From positions 62,807,872 to 62,871,871 of the forward strand of contig CM043953.1 in the NCBI GenBank assembly GCA_014529385.2: a DNA stretch of 64,000 bases, given 5' to 3'. Under the pieces are notes generated by a model, which was not told where the DNA came from, ran no database searches, and worked only from the letters and a program-made list of their open reading frames with translations. The position numbers and the translations under genes are program-made. Positions 10,985 through 21,203 of the stretch are shown here, piece by piece (positions within the stretch are counted from its first letter, which is position 1; each line of letters opens with the position of its first letter). The DNA comes from Adiantum capillus-veneris. Lineage: Eukaryota > Streptophyta > Polypodiopsida > Polypodiales > Pteridaceae.

Positions 10985-11535
10985 CTAATCACTACTACAA
11001 ACAGCCCAGTACCATGCACAAGTGCTGATGTTGGCCGGACAATCTTCTCTAGGCACTACCTCCAGCTCAGACAAAAAAGCCTGTAAAGCTTGTTGATCGT
11101 TCTTGATGTCCGCCAAACGGACACTGGCAGAAAGGATCACTGGCAACGCATGGTCATGGTCCTTCACAATTGTCGAACACTGCTACTTTTTCCCTCCCTT
11201 TGGCAGCGAGCAAAATGAGATGCAACAAGTCTAAGGTTTTGGAGTGGTGGAGAGGCTCCAATTCTTGAGCTTGAAGGAGAAGTATCATGGAATCTACGGG
11301 CGTGGCTCTCAGTGGAGCATCAGAATCAAAGTTAGTGCTCCAAAAAAAACTTAGGTTTACTATAATCCTGACTATAGTAATCTTGAGATTTACTTCCACA
11401 ATTTAAATTTGAAGGTGAGAAACCTATAAGACTAAAACAAATTAGTGTAAAAACCTTGAAGTATAGTCAATCCACCTCTACTTCTTTTGATATGTAGGTT
11501 TGCCAAGTTTTTAGAAAAAAGTTTTTTTAGCACAA

Positions 11536-11606
<71 letters not shown>

Positions 11607-11637
11607 GGCTCTCTCTCTCTCTCTCGTCCTCTTGTCT
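10985..11637. other. Flank of the copia insertion with CT microsatellites
   Basis: No gene recognised. This joins on to the sequence left of 5397 once the copia element and one target copy are removed. CT tracts occupy about 11538-11626, broken by single TAG interruptions. A stretch at 11350-11455 (TTAGGTTTACTAT ... GAGATTTA) resembles 30515-30620, so both carry a common unidentified repeat. Confidence 0.5.
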
Positions 11638-12556
11638 TCAGCAACAACTAGCTTAGCCCCTTCAACCAGAGGGATAGCATGGACACCCAATTATGGTGGA
11701 CTTCCTCCCAAATCTTTGTAAGACCATGCAAAAACATCTTTAAAAGAGTGCGTAAAAGATACTACTTGATCGAGTAGCACGGGGCGATCCCATAACCAAG
11801 CGGCTCAGAGGATGGGTTGAGGGTTGTCAGGGTCGCCCAGGTTGACTTCTCTTACCAGGTCATGAGGTGTAGCTAGCGAGGGTGCATCAGAAGATGAAGA
11901 TTGTGCCACCTCTTGGAGCTTTGAGACATCATGAGTAGGTATCTGATTGATGTGAAAATCAGCATACTCTTCTTGCAACCATCTTGGTGGAAGCTCCTCG
12001 AAGGGTCAGTCCTCACACACAACAAAGTACTTTTGCATGGTTGAGAAGTTAGACACAGAGGAGGCTAAGAGGAGAGGTGAGGCATTGGTGAACTCCTATA
12101 AAGGAGATTTATTTTCCCTTCTATGGTGTGCTATAGGTTCACCAAGGCTGATGGCTTCCATCAAGGAGGCCACTGTAGTATGATTCTCAGTGACTATCAC
12201 ACTTGCTTCTGGATGATGTGTCTCATTAGTCTCAGCTAGGGGAGCAAGGGAAGAGGGTGTATCCACATGCAAAGTTTGAATAGAGACCACATAGCATGGC
12301 ATAGATGTGGTAGCCTCCAACCACTACAGTAGGTCTTCGTCAAACCCGTCAGGTGGAGGAGGCTGCTCCATGTTGGGGTTGGACTCCACTGACAAAGAAC
12401 TATGATGAACTATTGGATCCATTTATCCTTTGAGTTGAATGGGTTTCATTGGGGAGCGTGGAGTATGTATCCACATAGCATCATTTCCCCAGTCATAAAG
12501 TGCTTTAGTTGTTACCATATACATGTGGTAGTGATGTGTGTGAACACACTTAGGAC
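11638..12556 (-). pseudogene. Decayed Ty3/gypsy pol: protease end to start of RT
   Basis: Read on the minus strand, 12520-12425 gives ALYDWGNDAMWIH, like the end of a gypsy protease (usual form AKVTHDWG). Near 11870-11820 it gives VREVNLGDPDNPQPIL, the linker before RT. Near 11745-11640 it gives FKDVFAWSYKDLGG and HAIPLVEGAK, the N-terminal edge of gypsy reverse transcriptase. Stops occur throughout. The missing upstream half of this element (gag zinc knuckle and protease active site) lies at 21204-22892, beyond the copia remnant, so that remnant sits inside the protease coding region. Confidence 0.72.
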
Positions 12557-12737
12557 TGTTGGGGCATTTTTCCCTCACTAGGAGGTTTTTTCCCCCGTGC
12601 ATTGTATATATGCCCATCACTCTAGGGCTATCTTATCTTTCAAATGTACACTAAGTAATACACTCTCTATTGTGTGCCTTGAGCTTCCTTCGTATTCTCT
12701 AAGCTGTGTGTGTTTCCGTGCAACCCTAATTCCAACA
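12557..12737 (+). repeat. 5' LTR of the copia remnant
   Basis: 181 bp, TGTTGGGG to TTCCAACA. The end block (CTTGAGCTTCCTTCG ... TGTGTGTTTCC ... CCTAATTCCAACA) recurs at about 21146-21203, which identifies the 3' remnant. A PBS-like TTATCAGAGCAGG follows. Confidence 0.78.
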
Positions 12738-12807
12738 ATTGTTATCAGAGCAGGTTTGGTTTCATCCTCCTGGGCTTAGTCGCAGGCAGCTCCAACACAC
12801 CCTTGCT

Positions 12808-13142
12808 TACTTTCTCCAATTTTTGTGAGCTTTGGAGAGCATTAGCAAGTCAACAGATACTTTGGGAAAACTTGTAGACCTCGGTCTGCTCAATTTTTTT
12901 ATTTGGACTCATTTTGGCCTGCATTTCTGCTACAAGCAATATTGTACATGCTATTTTGTCAAATTGTGCAAAGATTTCCTCCAATTTTTATGAGCTTTGG
13001 CGAGCATCAGTAGGTTGACAAATACTTCAAGCGAACTTGTAGACCTTGATCTGCTCACAATTCTCATTTGGGCTCATTTCAGCCTTTGTTTCCACTACAT
13101 GCAGTATTGTATAAGATATTTTGTCATTTTGTGCAAGATTTC
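12808..13142 (+). repeat. Tandem duplication in the copia leader, unit about 165 bp
   Basis: The order CTCCAATTTTTGTGAGCTTTGG, AACTTGTAGACCT, CTGCTCA, ATTGTA, ATTTTGTCA, TTGTGCAA occurs twice in direct order, starting near 12810 and near 12975. The duplicated unit lies between the primer site and gag. Confidence 0.8.
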
Positions 13143-13270
13143 TATCAGTCCCATTTTATGCATAGCAGTTCCCTTATAGTCTTCTATGGTTTGTGCTATA
13201 TAAAATGTGTTGCTCGCGCTTTGTTTCTCCTCAATTTGGGAAATTTTCACATCAGGTGTAGACATTCACC

Positions 13271-14483
13271 ATGGCTGACAACAACACAGATGTGTTCAAG
13301 ATATTGGTTGTTGAGAACATATTGGATGGGGACAATAACCCTATGTGGGCTTACATGATGCAACATGAACTTGTGCCAAAGGTCATTTGGAACATTGTGC
13401 AGGGCATTGATGTACGTCCTAGTTCTGTGGATAGAGGTGATATTGAGGATGCTGTAGGTTTTCCTACAAGGATTGCTGCTGTTAGAATTGTTTTGCCTAC
13501 GGCTGAGCAAGCTTGTTGGAATGTAAGAGATGCATAGGATCATGCATTGATTTCATTGTCTATGAAGCACACTATTACTCCTCACATTTGTTCAACAAAA
13601 TCTGCAAAACAGGTATGGGATATTCTAGTTGGTCTTTATGCAAGTCGTAATGAGGCAAAAATTGCATAGTTGTGCAAAGATCTGGAGTCAAAGATTATGC
13701 ATGAGGAAGATGAAATGGAAACTTTCCTTGCCAGTGTCAAGGATATAAATGAGCAAATTATTTTTGCAGGCAAAGTCATTCTTGATAGTTCCCTTGTGAA
13801 GACTGTTCTTGATGCTTTGCCAGATTCTTAACAGACTTTTTTGACCAAGGAAATCCTAAAGTTGTCAAGTTTGATGCATTATGCACATCGTTGTTGCAAG
13901 AGTCACTTTCCAAAAAAAACAATGCTAAATAGCATGCAATTGAACACAATTTTATTGTTGCTCAAAGAAAATGTGGTAACAACAATGTAACCACTTCTCA
14001 TCGTTCTTTTGCGAGTGGAAAATCTTATGTTCCTAATGCTTTTGCTGGCAAAAATTCGTCTAGGAATTCTAGTGATAAGGGCAAAAAGAAGATGCATTGC
14101 CATTATTGTAAAGCTAATGATCACTTAATCAAGCAGTGTCCAAAATTGAAAGGCAAAAGAGGCTATTAAGAAGAAAGAGGTTGGATCAACTACATGGTCC
14201 AACACAAGTGTAGCAATTGTCTTCTATGGAAGGAGATTGTGATGTTGATGTAAATGCAAAGTGGGCTTTTAGTGCAGAGTGTACTTATGATTATGCTTTC
14301 CATGATGCATGCATGTCAGTTGCTACAAATTTGCATGTGTGGTATTTTGACAATGGTACTACAAAGCACATTACCTCAGATAGTGATATGTTTACATCTC
14401 TTGAGTATGGCCCTCATGGGAATACTATCACTTGTGCCAACAATTCCTCTTATACAGTTTAGGGAGTTATAAAGATTGTGCTT
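13271..14483 (+). pseudogene. copia gag and start of protease (remnant)
   Basis: The ATG at 13271 opens MADNNTDVFKILVVENILDG with the copia gag W-A-Y-M pattern (NPMWAYMMQHELVPKVIW). In-frame TAG stops follow at about 13536 and later, after which gag continues (AKQVWDILVGLYASRNEAKIA; LCKDLESKIM). A CCHC zinc knuckle (CHYCKANDHLIKQC) lies near 14098-14140. The protease start VWYFDNGTTKHIT (near 14338) has Asn where the catalytic motif normally has Ser after Asp (D-S/T-G). The frame then reaches the insertion point of the Athila-like element. The copy is inactive. Confidence 0.8.
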
Positions 14484-14733
14484 TGTGCGCTCCTTGCCGC
14501 ACTGTCGAAGCAAGGGACTTGCCAATACACCGTGTGCGAGCCACAAACGGCTCCAAGCACACAACAAGCCTAAACTAGCAAGCTCAAGAAAACAAAGGGT
14601 GTGTCACTCACCGCTCTACGCTCGCCTTCGTGGTGGATTCCTCGCCGCGATGAAGAAGAAGCTGCAGTCGTGCCACGCTCAACCGCTTCGCCGCCGTCGT
14701 GCCTTCGCAATGCTCGATCGCACACACACTCTC

Positions 14734-14764
<31 letters not shown>

Positions 14765-15058
14765 AGGAGGTGAAGAAGAAGAAGATGGAGATGGAGCAAG
14801 AGCACTCTTCAATTGCACAAATGAGAGAATGAGTAAAAATTAGGTTTAGTTGGCTTTTATAGGAGCTCACCCCATTCACACTTGGGCGCCCATGCTTAAC
14901 CAACTAATCCCTTGAATGTCCAAGTTAAAGTGCGCCTCTCATTGGCGATCACTCTACCTTTCCCTATTGGTCCGACAAGCCCGGTACCTGACTCTACCAA
15001 ATACATAATACGCGTCCATCGTAGGCGATAGGGTGTCCGTGTGCCGTGAGGGTTAACA
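14484..15058 (-). repeat. 3' LTR of the non-autonomous Athila-like element
   Basis: 575 bp, TGTGCGCTCC to GGGTTAACA on the plus strand. Holds a CT/CA tract at about 14731-14764 and a minus-strand TATA box. Almost identical to 18962-19538. Confidence 0.95.
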
Positions 15059-16683
15059 TGCCCCCCTTCCTGATGTAGATTCCGTCCTCGGAAGCTATTG
15101 AGTTGAAACTGGATCGTCGAGGTGGAAGAGCATTTGAGATGAATGTCCTTAGCCTTCTTCAGTCACTGCAAAATCAAACAACATTGGCACAGTAATTACA
15201 TTCTCTTAAAAAGCATATGCAGTTTTAGGTAGACACATTGATTGGTAAAAGAATTTCAAACAATTTGTTAGCAATGAACATTAAATTGCAATGTAATCAA
15301 ATGCATAAACAGATGTAAAGGTAGAAAATTAAACAAGTCTGGGGTCGCTAATTTGACGGTCGAAAAGCACTAGAGATCGAATATTAATACCATGGGTAAG
15401 CTTCTTAACTTTCTGTGGTCAATTAAGTTGTTTAATCGCGAGAGCCAAGTATTCATGTTCAAGGGCAGACTAGAGGCTATATCTAGAAAACCTTGTAGTT
15501 AAGCTACCATAAAAGGAATTTCTCATGAAATCATCGCCTGACTGATTACTTTTTCTTTGACCCCCCAAGGTCTTTTCACAGTGATTCAATTATGATGTGT
15601 GTGCTTATTTTGTATGCCTTGGGTTTTTTGCTTTTCAAGGAAAAGCGCCCACACTGGGAACCTCTAGGGCTCTAGTACCATAGGCAATACATGTGAGTGA
15701 AGTACCAAATCAAGCTGAGATTTCTCTTCCAGCTTAAAATTTTACATTGTGGCACTTTGATTTTTTGCTTGTTCATTTTCAGCATTTAAATTTTGTAACT
15801 TTGGGGGGCCATATAACATTGTTACACTCCCCAGGCTCATCACATTAGTAAACTCCCTTTATAATACTTAAGCTAAAGGTCGATAGGGTTAAGCCCACTA
15901 GAAAGCCCTAGTACATTTCATACAATGCTGCCTAAATCGGATTAAGAACCTAAGTAACCATTGTTTATTAGGAAGGCATTCCCCATGGTATTAAGAGAAG
16001 ATTTCTAATACCTAGCTTGGTCAAACTAGCTTAGTCGGACTGCTTGATTTTTACACCTAAACAAGTGATTATGACAAAACATTACATTGAATTAAATGTT
16101 GGATACTAAGCCAATGCGCTGAATAGTATGCTACCAATCACAATCAAAGCAGACAATCATAGATGCAAAAAGATAAGGGCAATGATAATGGATAAGAAAC
16201 ACCTGTTTGTGTTGATGGTCGCACTTGATTTGAAGTGTGAACGAGAGAAAGGTTCCATGAAGGTCCAAATCCTATTAATAGCAACACGCTCCTGTACACA
16301 CTAGGAAACAAAAGGAATACCTCCAGGAGGCACATCAGTGGGAAAAGAGAACTTCGCTAATCACTCAACTCTAAAACAAAAACGCTCCTATCGTACTAAT
16401 CTTACCTACCCTCCATCACTCAAGCGATGAGGATCGAAGGTGTTTCATGGCATAGGTTTCTGTTTCACTGTACCAAATGTGACATGTGTAGGTCTGAGTC
16501 AATGTTTTGACTTTAATGTGCATACTCGTTTGCTAATTGCTCTTGCTCTTTATTTTTTTTTGTGAGTATAAAGCTTTATATGTACATTCCCTAAGATTAG
16601 AATTGAGAGGTCAGGGAAAAAGGTTGAGAGGGAAACAAATGAATGATGACTGTCAGCAAACACTCCCCCCTTCCTTGGGTAGA
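15059..16683 (-). other. 3' untranslated region of the Athila-like element
   Basis: No gene recognised. Positions 15059-16340 are similar along their length to 51165-52455 of the larger element, showing that this non-coding stretch belongs to the family. Similarity stops near 16341, where the larger element carries a small ORF (52955-52533) that is missing here. Confidence 0.7.
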
Positions 16684-18207
16684 TCATACCATTTGAAATG
16701 ATCTTGTCACCCTTTGAAACCAATTGTTCCAGTTGGTAATAGGTGAGGATTTTTGCCAGTAGTTTTCTATTACCCTAGGTGCCTTGTCAAGCTGCAAGGG
16801 TGGTAAGGTACTCTCCCAGGATTGAACTTGAAGTGGTTCATCAGGTGATTCTTGAACACTGGGAGGTGTGGATTCTTTTGTAGCTTCATGGAGGTCCACT
16901 ACTATAGATGGAGGCTGTGTAGAAGCTTTAACCTCTATGGATGTATTACATGATGAGCTAGAATCTTCATGGGACTCCCCCCTTCCTGAGCTAGGTGGAA
17001 CAAATCGTTCTTTCTTTGGTACCCAAACTAGCTCGGGAGCAGGTGTGTAGCATTCTGTGATTTTTTCCTTTCCGCGATTTTCAATTTGTTTTGGAGCCAC
17101 AGGATTGGGTTCACTTGGGTCAGGTGATAGGTAAGAGCACAATCTACGTTTTGGCACCCAGATTTGATCATTTCCTTGATAGTAGCCTTGGGCTTCCAAT
17201 AGTCGTTTAGGAATCCAACGCAGCGTTTCTTTACATTTCTTGGAGTGAGTGGTACGGTTCTTACTAGGTTTCCATTTTTTTGCATCAACCATGCTCACTA
17301 CAGAGGTTTTAGGGACCCACTTGTATGTTTTTTCTGTTATATTAGGATGGTTCTTGTGTGTCTCAAGCTTTCTTTCAACTACATTAGTTGAAGCTCTAGA
17401 GAGTTGGGCTATGGGGACGTATGGTTCAACCTCCTGGACATGCAATGTCTTGGGTTTTATTTCCTTGGGCAATATCTCAGGGACTATGGCTTGAGTGGTA
17501 GGGCTAAGAGTTGGTTTTTGCGTTGTAACACCCCCAGTCCCCCAATCAATAGTGCATTTGGTGGCTATCATCCACGTGCGGCCTAGGTTTATATTACCCT
17601 CCATAGTTCCAGTAGGCATGACCAAAAAGTCTTGAGCTACCACCCCATTGTCACAACTGACAGAAGTGTGCCAGATTCCAAAAACCGCAGTTTTTTTCTT
17701 GTTGACACCCTTGACTTGGATAATACTCTCAGATAGAGGTGGCTTCCCTAACTGACACCACACCCCATAGGATAGCAGATTGTATTTAGCACCCGTGTCC
17801 AATAAGGCGTTATATAGCACTTTTCCATAGGCACTATTTAACTCAATGGGGTATCGTAGAGGTGTGTCAGAGTCCAACCCATCCTCTTCGTGTGCTTCAT
17901 TTGCATCAGGTTCCGAGCGAGTAGCTCTACCTAATGTTTCCATGAAACGGCTAAACATACTAGTACTAGGCTGTGGAGCTTCGGGAGGTGCATGGCCTTC
18001 TCTCACAGTGTTTTGGGTAGGGTATGCTTCCATGATTTCTGAGTCAGAGGAGGAATCACTAGCGGCCATTTTAGGGTCTTGGGTGGTGCTACCTTGTGTC
18101 CCCGCTGAGGGTCTAGAGCTTATCGTGGATGGGTAATGGGTGTCCGTATGAACAGAGGCACTCTCAATATGCTCGTGTTCTAGCACCCGCCCAGAGCGTA
18201 AGTGCAT
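16684..18207 (-). CDS. Element ORF: aspartic-protease-like domain with WVPK repeats
   Basis: 507 codons, intact, starting at an ATG (MHLRSGRVLEHEH). Residues 1-110 are polar and low in complexity; the LRSGR motif resembles the linker before protease in Athila polyproteins. Residues about 118-225 look like a retropepsin: the catalytic D-T-G-A at 137-140 (ALLDTGAKYNLLS), a central strand region, and NINLGRTW, the counterpart of the usual ILGRPW. Residues 297-400 hold four spaced copies of W-(V/I)-P-K: KWVPK (296-300), RWIPK (330-334), IWVPK (349-353) and VWVPK (394-398). The C-terminus is Ser/Pro/Glu-rich. In the larger relative the same domain follows integrase in frame. Role unknown: a protease, or a bound but inactive structural domain. 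It is the only ORF of a recently moved element, so it may be useful to it, or may merely be carried. Confidence 0.75.
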   Translation of the reverse strand: MHLRSGRVLEHEHIESASVHTDTHYPSTISSRPSAGTQGSTTQDPKMAASDSSSDSEIMEAYPTQNTVREGHAPPEAPQPSTSMFSRFMETLGRATRSEPDANEAHEEDGLDSDTPLRYPIELNSAYGKVLYNALLDTGAKYNLLSYGVWCQLGKPPLSESIIQVKGVNKKKTAVFGIWHTSVSCDNGVVAQDFLVMPTGTMEGNINLGRTWMIATKCTIDWGTGGVTTQKPTLSPTTQAIVPEILPKEIKPKTLHVQEVEPYVPIAQLSRASTNVVERKLETHKNHPNITEKTYKWVPKTSVVSMVDAKKWKPSKNRTTHSKKCKETLRWIPKRLLEAQGYYQGNDQIWVPKRRLCSYLSPDPSEPNPVAPKQIENRGKEKITECYTPAPELVWVPKKERFVPPSSGRGESHEDSSSSCNTSIEVKASTQPPSIVVDLHEATKESTPPSVQESPDEPLQVQSWESTLPPLQLDKAPRVIENYWQKSSPITNWNNWFQRVTRSFQMV

Positions 18208-18939
18208 GTGCTTTTGATACCCTAAGGTGTCAAAAAAGCTGCTCTAGGAGGCCTTGTGACTAGTTTTTAGCGTGTTTTTGTTTGTTCTTTTGCTAGATTT
18301 TTTAGAGCGTGTCGTGGAATGGGCCGTGTGATAGCTCGAAACGAGCGTATCGGTCAGAGGGTCGTGTCGTGCTTTACAGCCCTCCGTTTGGTCACTCTAT
18401 GCCCTCGGAATCCCTAAAACTGTCAATTTCCAGTAGGGAACTAGGCCCAAACTAGAAAGTCTAAGGGTGCAAGTGGGAAGAGAAAGGAGGAGAGTGGAGG
18501 ACTTGTCCCACATGCTCTCATTCTCTCTTGAGGGAGTAGGGTATATATATAAGAGTGAGTCTAGTATATATCATAAGACTCAGGACTGAGGCTTGGGCCT
18601 GGGCCTGGGCTTGGGCTTGGGCTTGGGAAAATGATCCCGATCCCGATCTATCTTTTATACAAACCAACCCGTCCGTTTTAAGTGGCAGAAAATGCAGAAA
18701 ATACAGAAAAAACGCAGAAATTGCGGAAAATTGACAGAAATGCGGAAAATTGCAGAAATTGAAAACGCAGAAATTACAGAAATTGAAAAACACAGACAAT
18801 AGCAGAAATTGGAACTTGACAGCAATTGCAGAAAACGCAAAAAACAGAAATCTCCACACACTCCTTCCCTGCCTTTCCTATGATACAAATTGCACCACAA
18901 GGAAGCGTAAAGTGCTAACCGAGCTTAGTGTAGGGCATA
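18208..18939 (-). other. Leader of the Athila-like element with short repeats
   Basis: No ORF of note. About 18588-18627 is an imperfect GGGCTT/GGGCCT hexamer array. About 18668-18845 is a purine-rich field of loosely repeated GCAGAAATT and GCAGAAAA units. The 95 bases next to the primer site match the leader at 1-309. Confidence 0.65.
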
Positions 18940-18957
18940 TCCCCGGCAGCGGCGCCA
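18940..18957 (-). other. Primer-binding site (Asp-tRNA type)
   Basis: Minus strand reads TGGCGCCGCTGCCGGGGA, 4 bases from the LTR. This is one base off the Athila site complementary to plant Asp-tRNA, and it fixes the orientation of the element. Confidence 0.88.
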
Positions 18958-18961
18958 AAAA

Positions 18962-19211
18962 TGTGCGCTCCTTGCCGCACTGTCGAAGCAAGGGACTTGC
19001 CAATACACCGTGTGCGAGCCACAAACGGCTCCAAGCACACAACAAGCCTAAACTAGCAAGCTCAAGAAAACAAAGGGTGTGTCACTCACCGCTCTACGCT
19101 CGCCTTCGTGGTGGATTCCTCGCCGCGATGAAGAAGAAGCTGCAGTCGTGCCGCGCTCAACCGCTTCGCCGCCGTCGTGCCTTCGCAATGCTCGATCGCA
19201 CACACACTCTC

Positions 19212-19244
<33 letters not shown>

Positions 19245-19538
19245 AGGAGGTGAAGAAGAAGAAGATGGAGATGGAGCAAGAGCACTCTTCAATTGCACAA
19301 ATGAGAGAATGAGTAAAAATTAGGTTTAGTTGGCTTTTATAGGAGCTCACCCCATTCACACTTGGGCGCCCATGCTTAACCAACTAATCCCTTGAATGTC
19401 CAAGTTAAAGTGCGCCTCTCATTGGCGATCACTCTACCTTTCCCTATTGGTCCGACAAGCCCGGTACCTGACTCTACCAAATACATAATACGCGTCCATC
19501 GTAGGCGATAGGGTGTCCGTGTGCCGTGAGGGTTAACA
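18962..19538 (-). repeat. 5' LTR of the non-autonomous Athila-like element
   Basis: 577 bp, same ends as 14484-15058, followed by the target duplication TGCTT. The extra two bases are one CA unit. Confidence 0.95.
19334..19341 (-). promoter_or_regulatory. TATA box of the Athila-like 5' LTR
   Basis: TATAAAAG on the minus strand, about 200 bp into the LTR from its outer end. The same site is at 14854-14861 in the 3' LTR, and related ones lie in the LTRs at 332-920 and 50621-51164. Confidence 0.55.
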
Positions 19539-19543
19539 TGCTT

Positions 19544-21122
19544 ACTTCTGCAAATGGAAGTTCTTTCACGCTTGTTGATACATTGTATGTACCTGGGATC
19601 AAGAATAATTTGTTGTCTATATCTGCACTTGCTAGAATTGGCCTTGTGATCGAATTTGTGAATGACACATGTATAGAACATGATCTCAATTTTGGTGATG
19701 AAATTTTTGCATCTGGCATTCTATGCCATGGGCTGTATAAGCTCATTTTTTATGACAAGCGTGGGCAGAATTTTGCAAATGTTGTTGTGGATTTCAAGGC
19801 TATTTCATATGCAAAACTTTGGCATGCACGTTTTGGGCTTTTGAATTTTTCCAACTTGTTGCGTTTGCAAAAATCTAATATGGTTGCTTCTTTTCCGCCT
19901 CTTGAAGCACCTATCAAACATGTGAAGGTTGTATTTTAGGTAAGATACAACTTTCAAAGTTTCCAAAGGATGGCTCAGTTAGAGCTACATGCAGGTTGTA
20001 GCTTGTGCATAATGATGTTTGTGGTCCCATGCAAACTCCATCCTTGGGAAATTACTTGTACTTTGTGACTTTCACTGATGATTATTCCGAGCATGCATGG
20101 GTATATCCACTTAAAGCTAAGTCCAAAGTTTTTATGTGCTTCAAATATTTTTTGGTTATGGCTGACAATGTCTCGAAATGTACTCTGGGCACCCTCTATT
20201 CAGATCAAGGGTGGGAGTATATGTCTCATGAATTTAATGCATTTCATGGATAAAACACCAATTTACAATGCCATATATGCCGCAGCAAAATGGTGTTGCT
20301 GAGAGGAAAAATAGGTCACCTATGGAAATGGCATGATGTATTGTCAAAAGTCAAGCTTTGTCGCATTTATTTTGGCTTGAGGTCATTATGTGTTCCACTT
20401 ATGTACTTAATGAGTGTCCTACAAAAGCATTGTGGTCTATGACTCCATATAAAGCATAACATGACAAGAATCCTTTTGATGATCACATTCATGTTTTTGG
20501 TTGTTTGGCATATGCTTTGGTGCCACAAACGTAGCACAAAAAATTGGATGATAAGACTGCCAAATGTATATTTGTTGGCTATAGTGCTGAAAGAAAACAT
20601 TACACATTGTACCATCAACAAACAAAGTGTATCTTGGTTTCATAGGATGTTGTGTTTGTGGACGATTCTGTTCAGCCCTTGATGTCATGTATAAGAGACA
20701 ATAATGTAGGTCACATGACATTTATGACAATTTGCTGCCTCTTTTCAGTGGTGGAAGCTCAAATGTAAATTCAAATGAGGAAAATGTACAGCCTATGGGG
20801 GTTTCAACAAATGTAATAGATCAGCCTATTACTGATGCAGGTGTACATGATGTACTTGATGAGGAAAGGGGTGAGAATGAGCAGGCTAGAGGTATGCCAA
20901 AATGACTGGTGCATACTTTGAGTGACCATAAATTGGTTGCACCTTTGTCCTTGTTCAGGTTCTCACCATGCATCTTATGCATTAAATTTTTATTCTTTGG
21001 CTATGTCTAGCTTATGTGATGTTGAGGAGCCTCTGTCTTTTGATGAAGCACAAAATTCAAAAAATTGGATGGCTACCATGCAATCAGATCAAAATATGAT
21101 GCACTTATAAAAAATGACACAT
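19544..21122 (+). pseudogene. copia protease end, integrase and start of RT (remnant)
   Basis: Continues the reading frame broken by the nested element: LTSANGSSFTL, then VDTLYVPGIKNNLLSISALA is the protease C-terminal part. The integrase follows in pieces: AKLWHARFG (zinc-site His region), LVHNDVCGPMQTPSLG (first catalytic Asp), YSDQGWEYMSHEF (second Asp), then decayed text. Stops are found at about 19937, 20251 and beyond. The last recognisable motif, EPLSFDEAQNSKNWMATMQ, is the edge of RT; the remainder is deleted up to the LTR remnant. Confidence 0.82.
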
Positions 21123-21134
21123 GGATTTTATGTG

Positions 21135-21203
21135 GTTTTCCTCTTGGAGCTTCCTTTGTCTTCTCCAAGTTGTGTGTGTTTCCTTGAAAACCTAATTCCA
21201 ACA
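21135..21203 (+). repeat. 3' LTR remnant of the copia element
   Basis: Only the last ~70 bp remain, ending CCTAATTCCAACA like the 5' LTR at 12557-12737. Confidence 0.7.

Larger units (their letters stand above)
14484..19538 (-). mobile_element. Young non-autonomous Athila-like LTR retrotransposon
   Basis: 5055 bp, bounded by LTRs 14484-15058 and 18962-19538 and a perfect 5-bp target duplication TGCTT (14479-14483 and 19539-19543) in the copia remnant. Transcription is leftwards: 5' LTR at right, primer site 18940-18957, leader, one ORF (18207-16684), a long 3' untranslated stretch, and a G-rich polypurine tract (complement of TGCCCCCCTTCCT, 15059-15071) next to the 3' LTR. By eye the LTRs differ by one substitution and one CA-repeat unit, so the insertion is recent. 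It has no RT, RNase H or integrase and must borrow them. LTR, 3' stretch and ORF resemble the larger relative at 50621-58546, the likely source of its enzymes' family. Confidence 0.93.
12557..21203 (+). mobile_element. Ty1/copia remnant, itself split by a nested element
   Basis: It starts with a short LTR (12557-12737), a degenerate Met-tRNA primer site (GTTATCAGAGC at about 12740-12751), a leader with a tandem duplication, gag, protease and integrase. The coding region is interrupted at 14483/19539 by the Athila-like element 14484-19538. After a truncated RT start (EPLSFDEAQNSKNWMATMQ, about 21030) the rest of RT, all RNase H and most of the 3' LTR are deleted; only the last ~70 bp of the LTR survive, to 21203. 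Many stops make it a dead copy. It lies inside the protease region of the minus-strand gypsy relic on either side. No clear target duplication is left. Confidence 0.82.
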
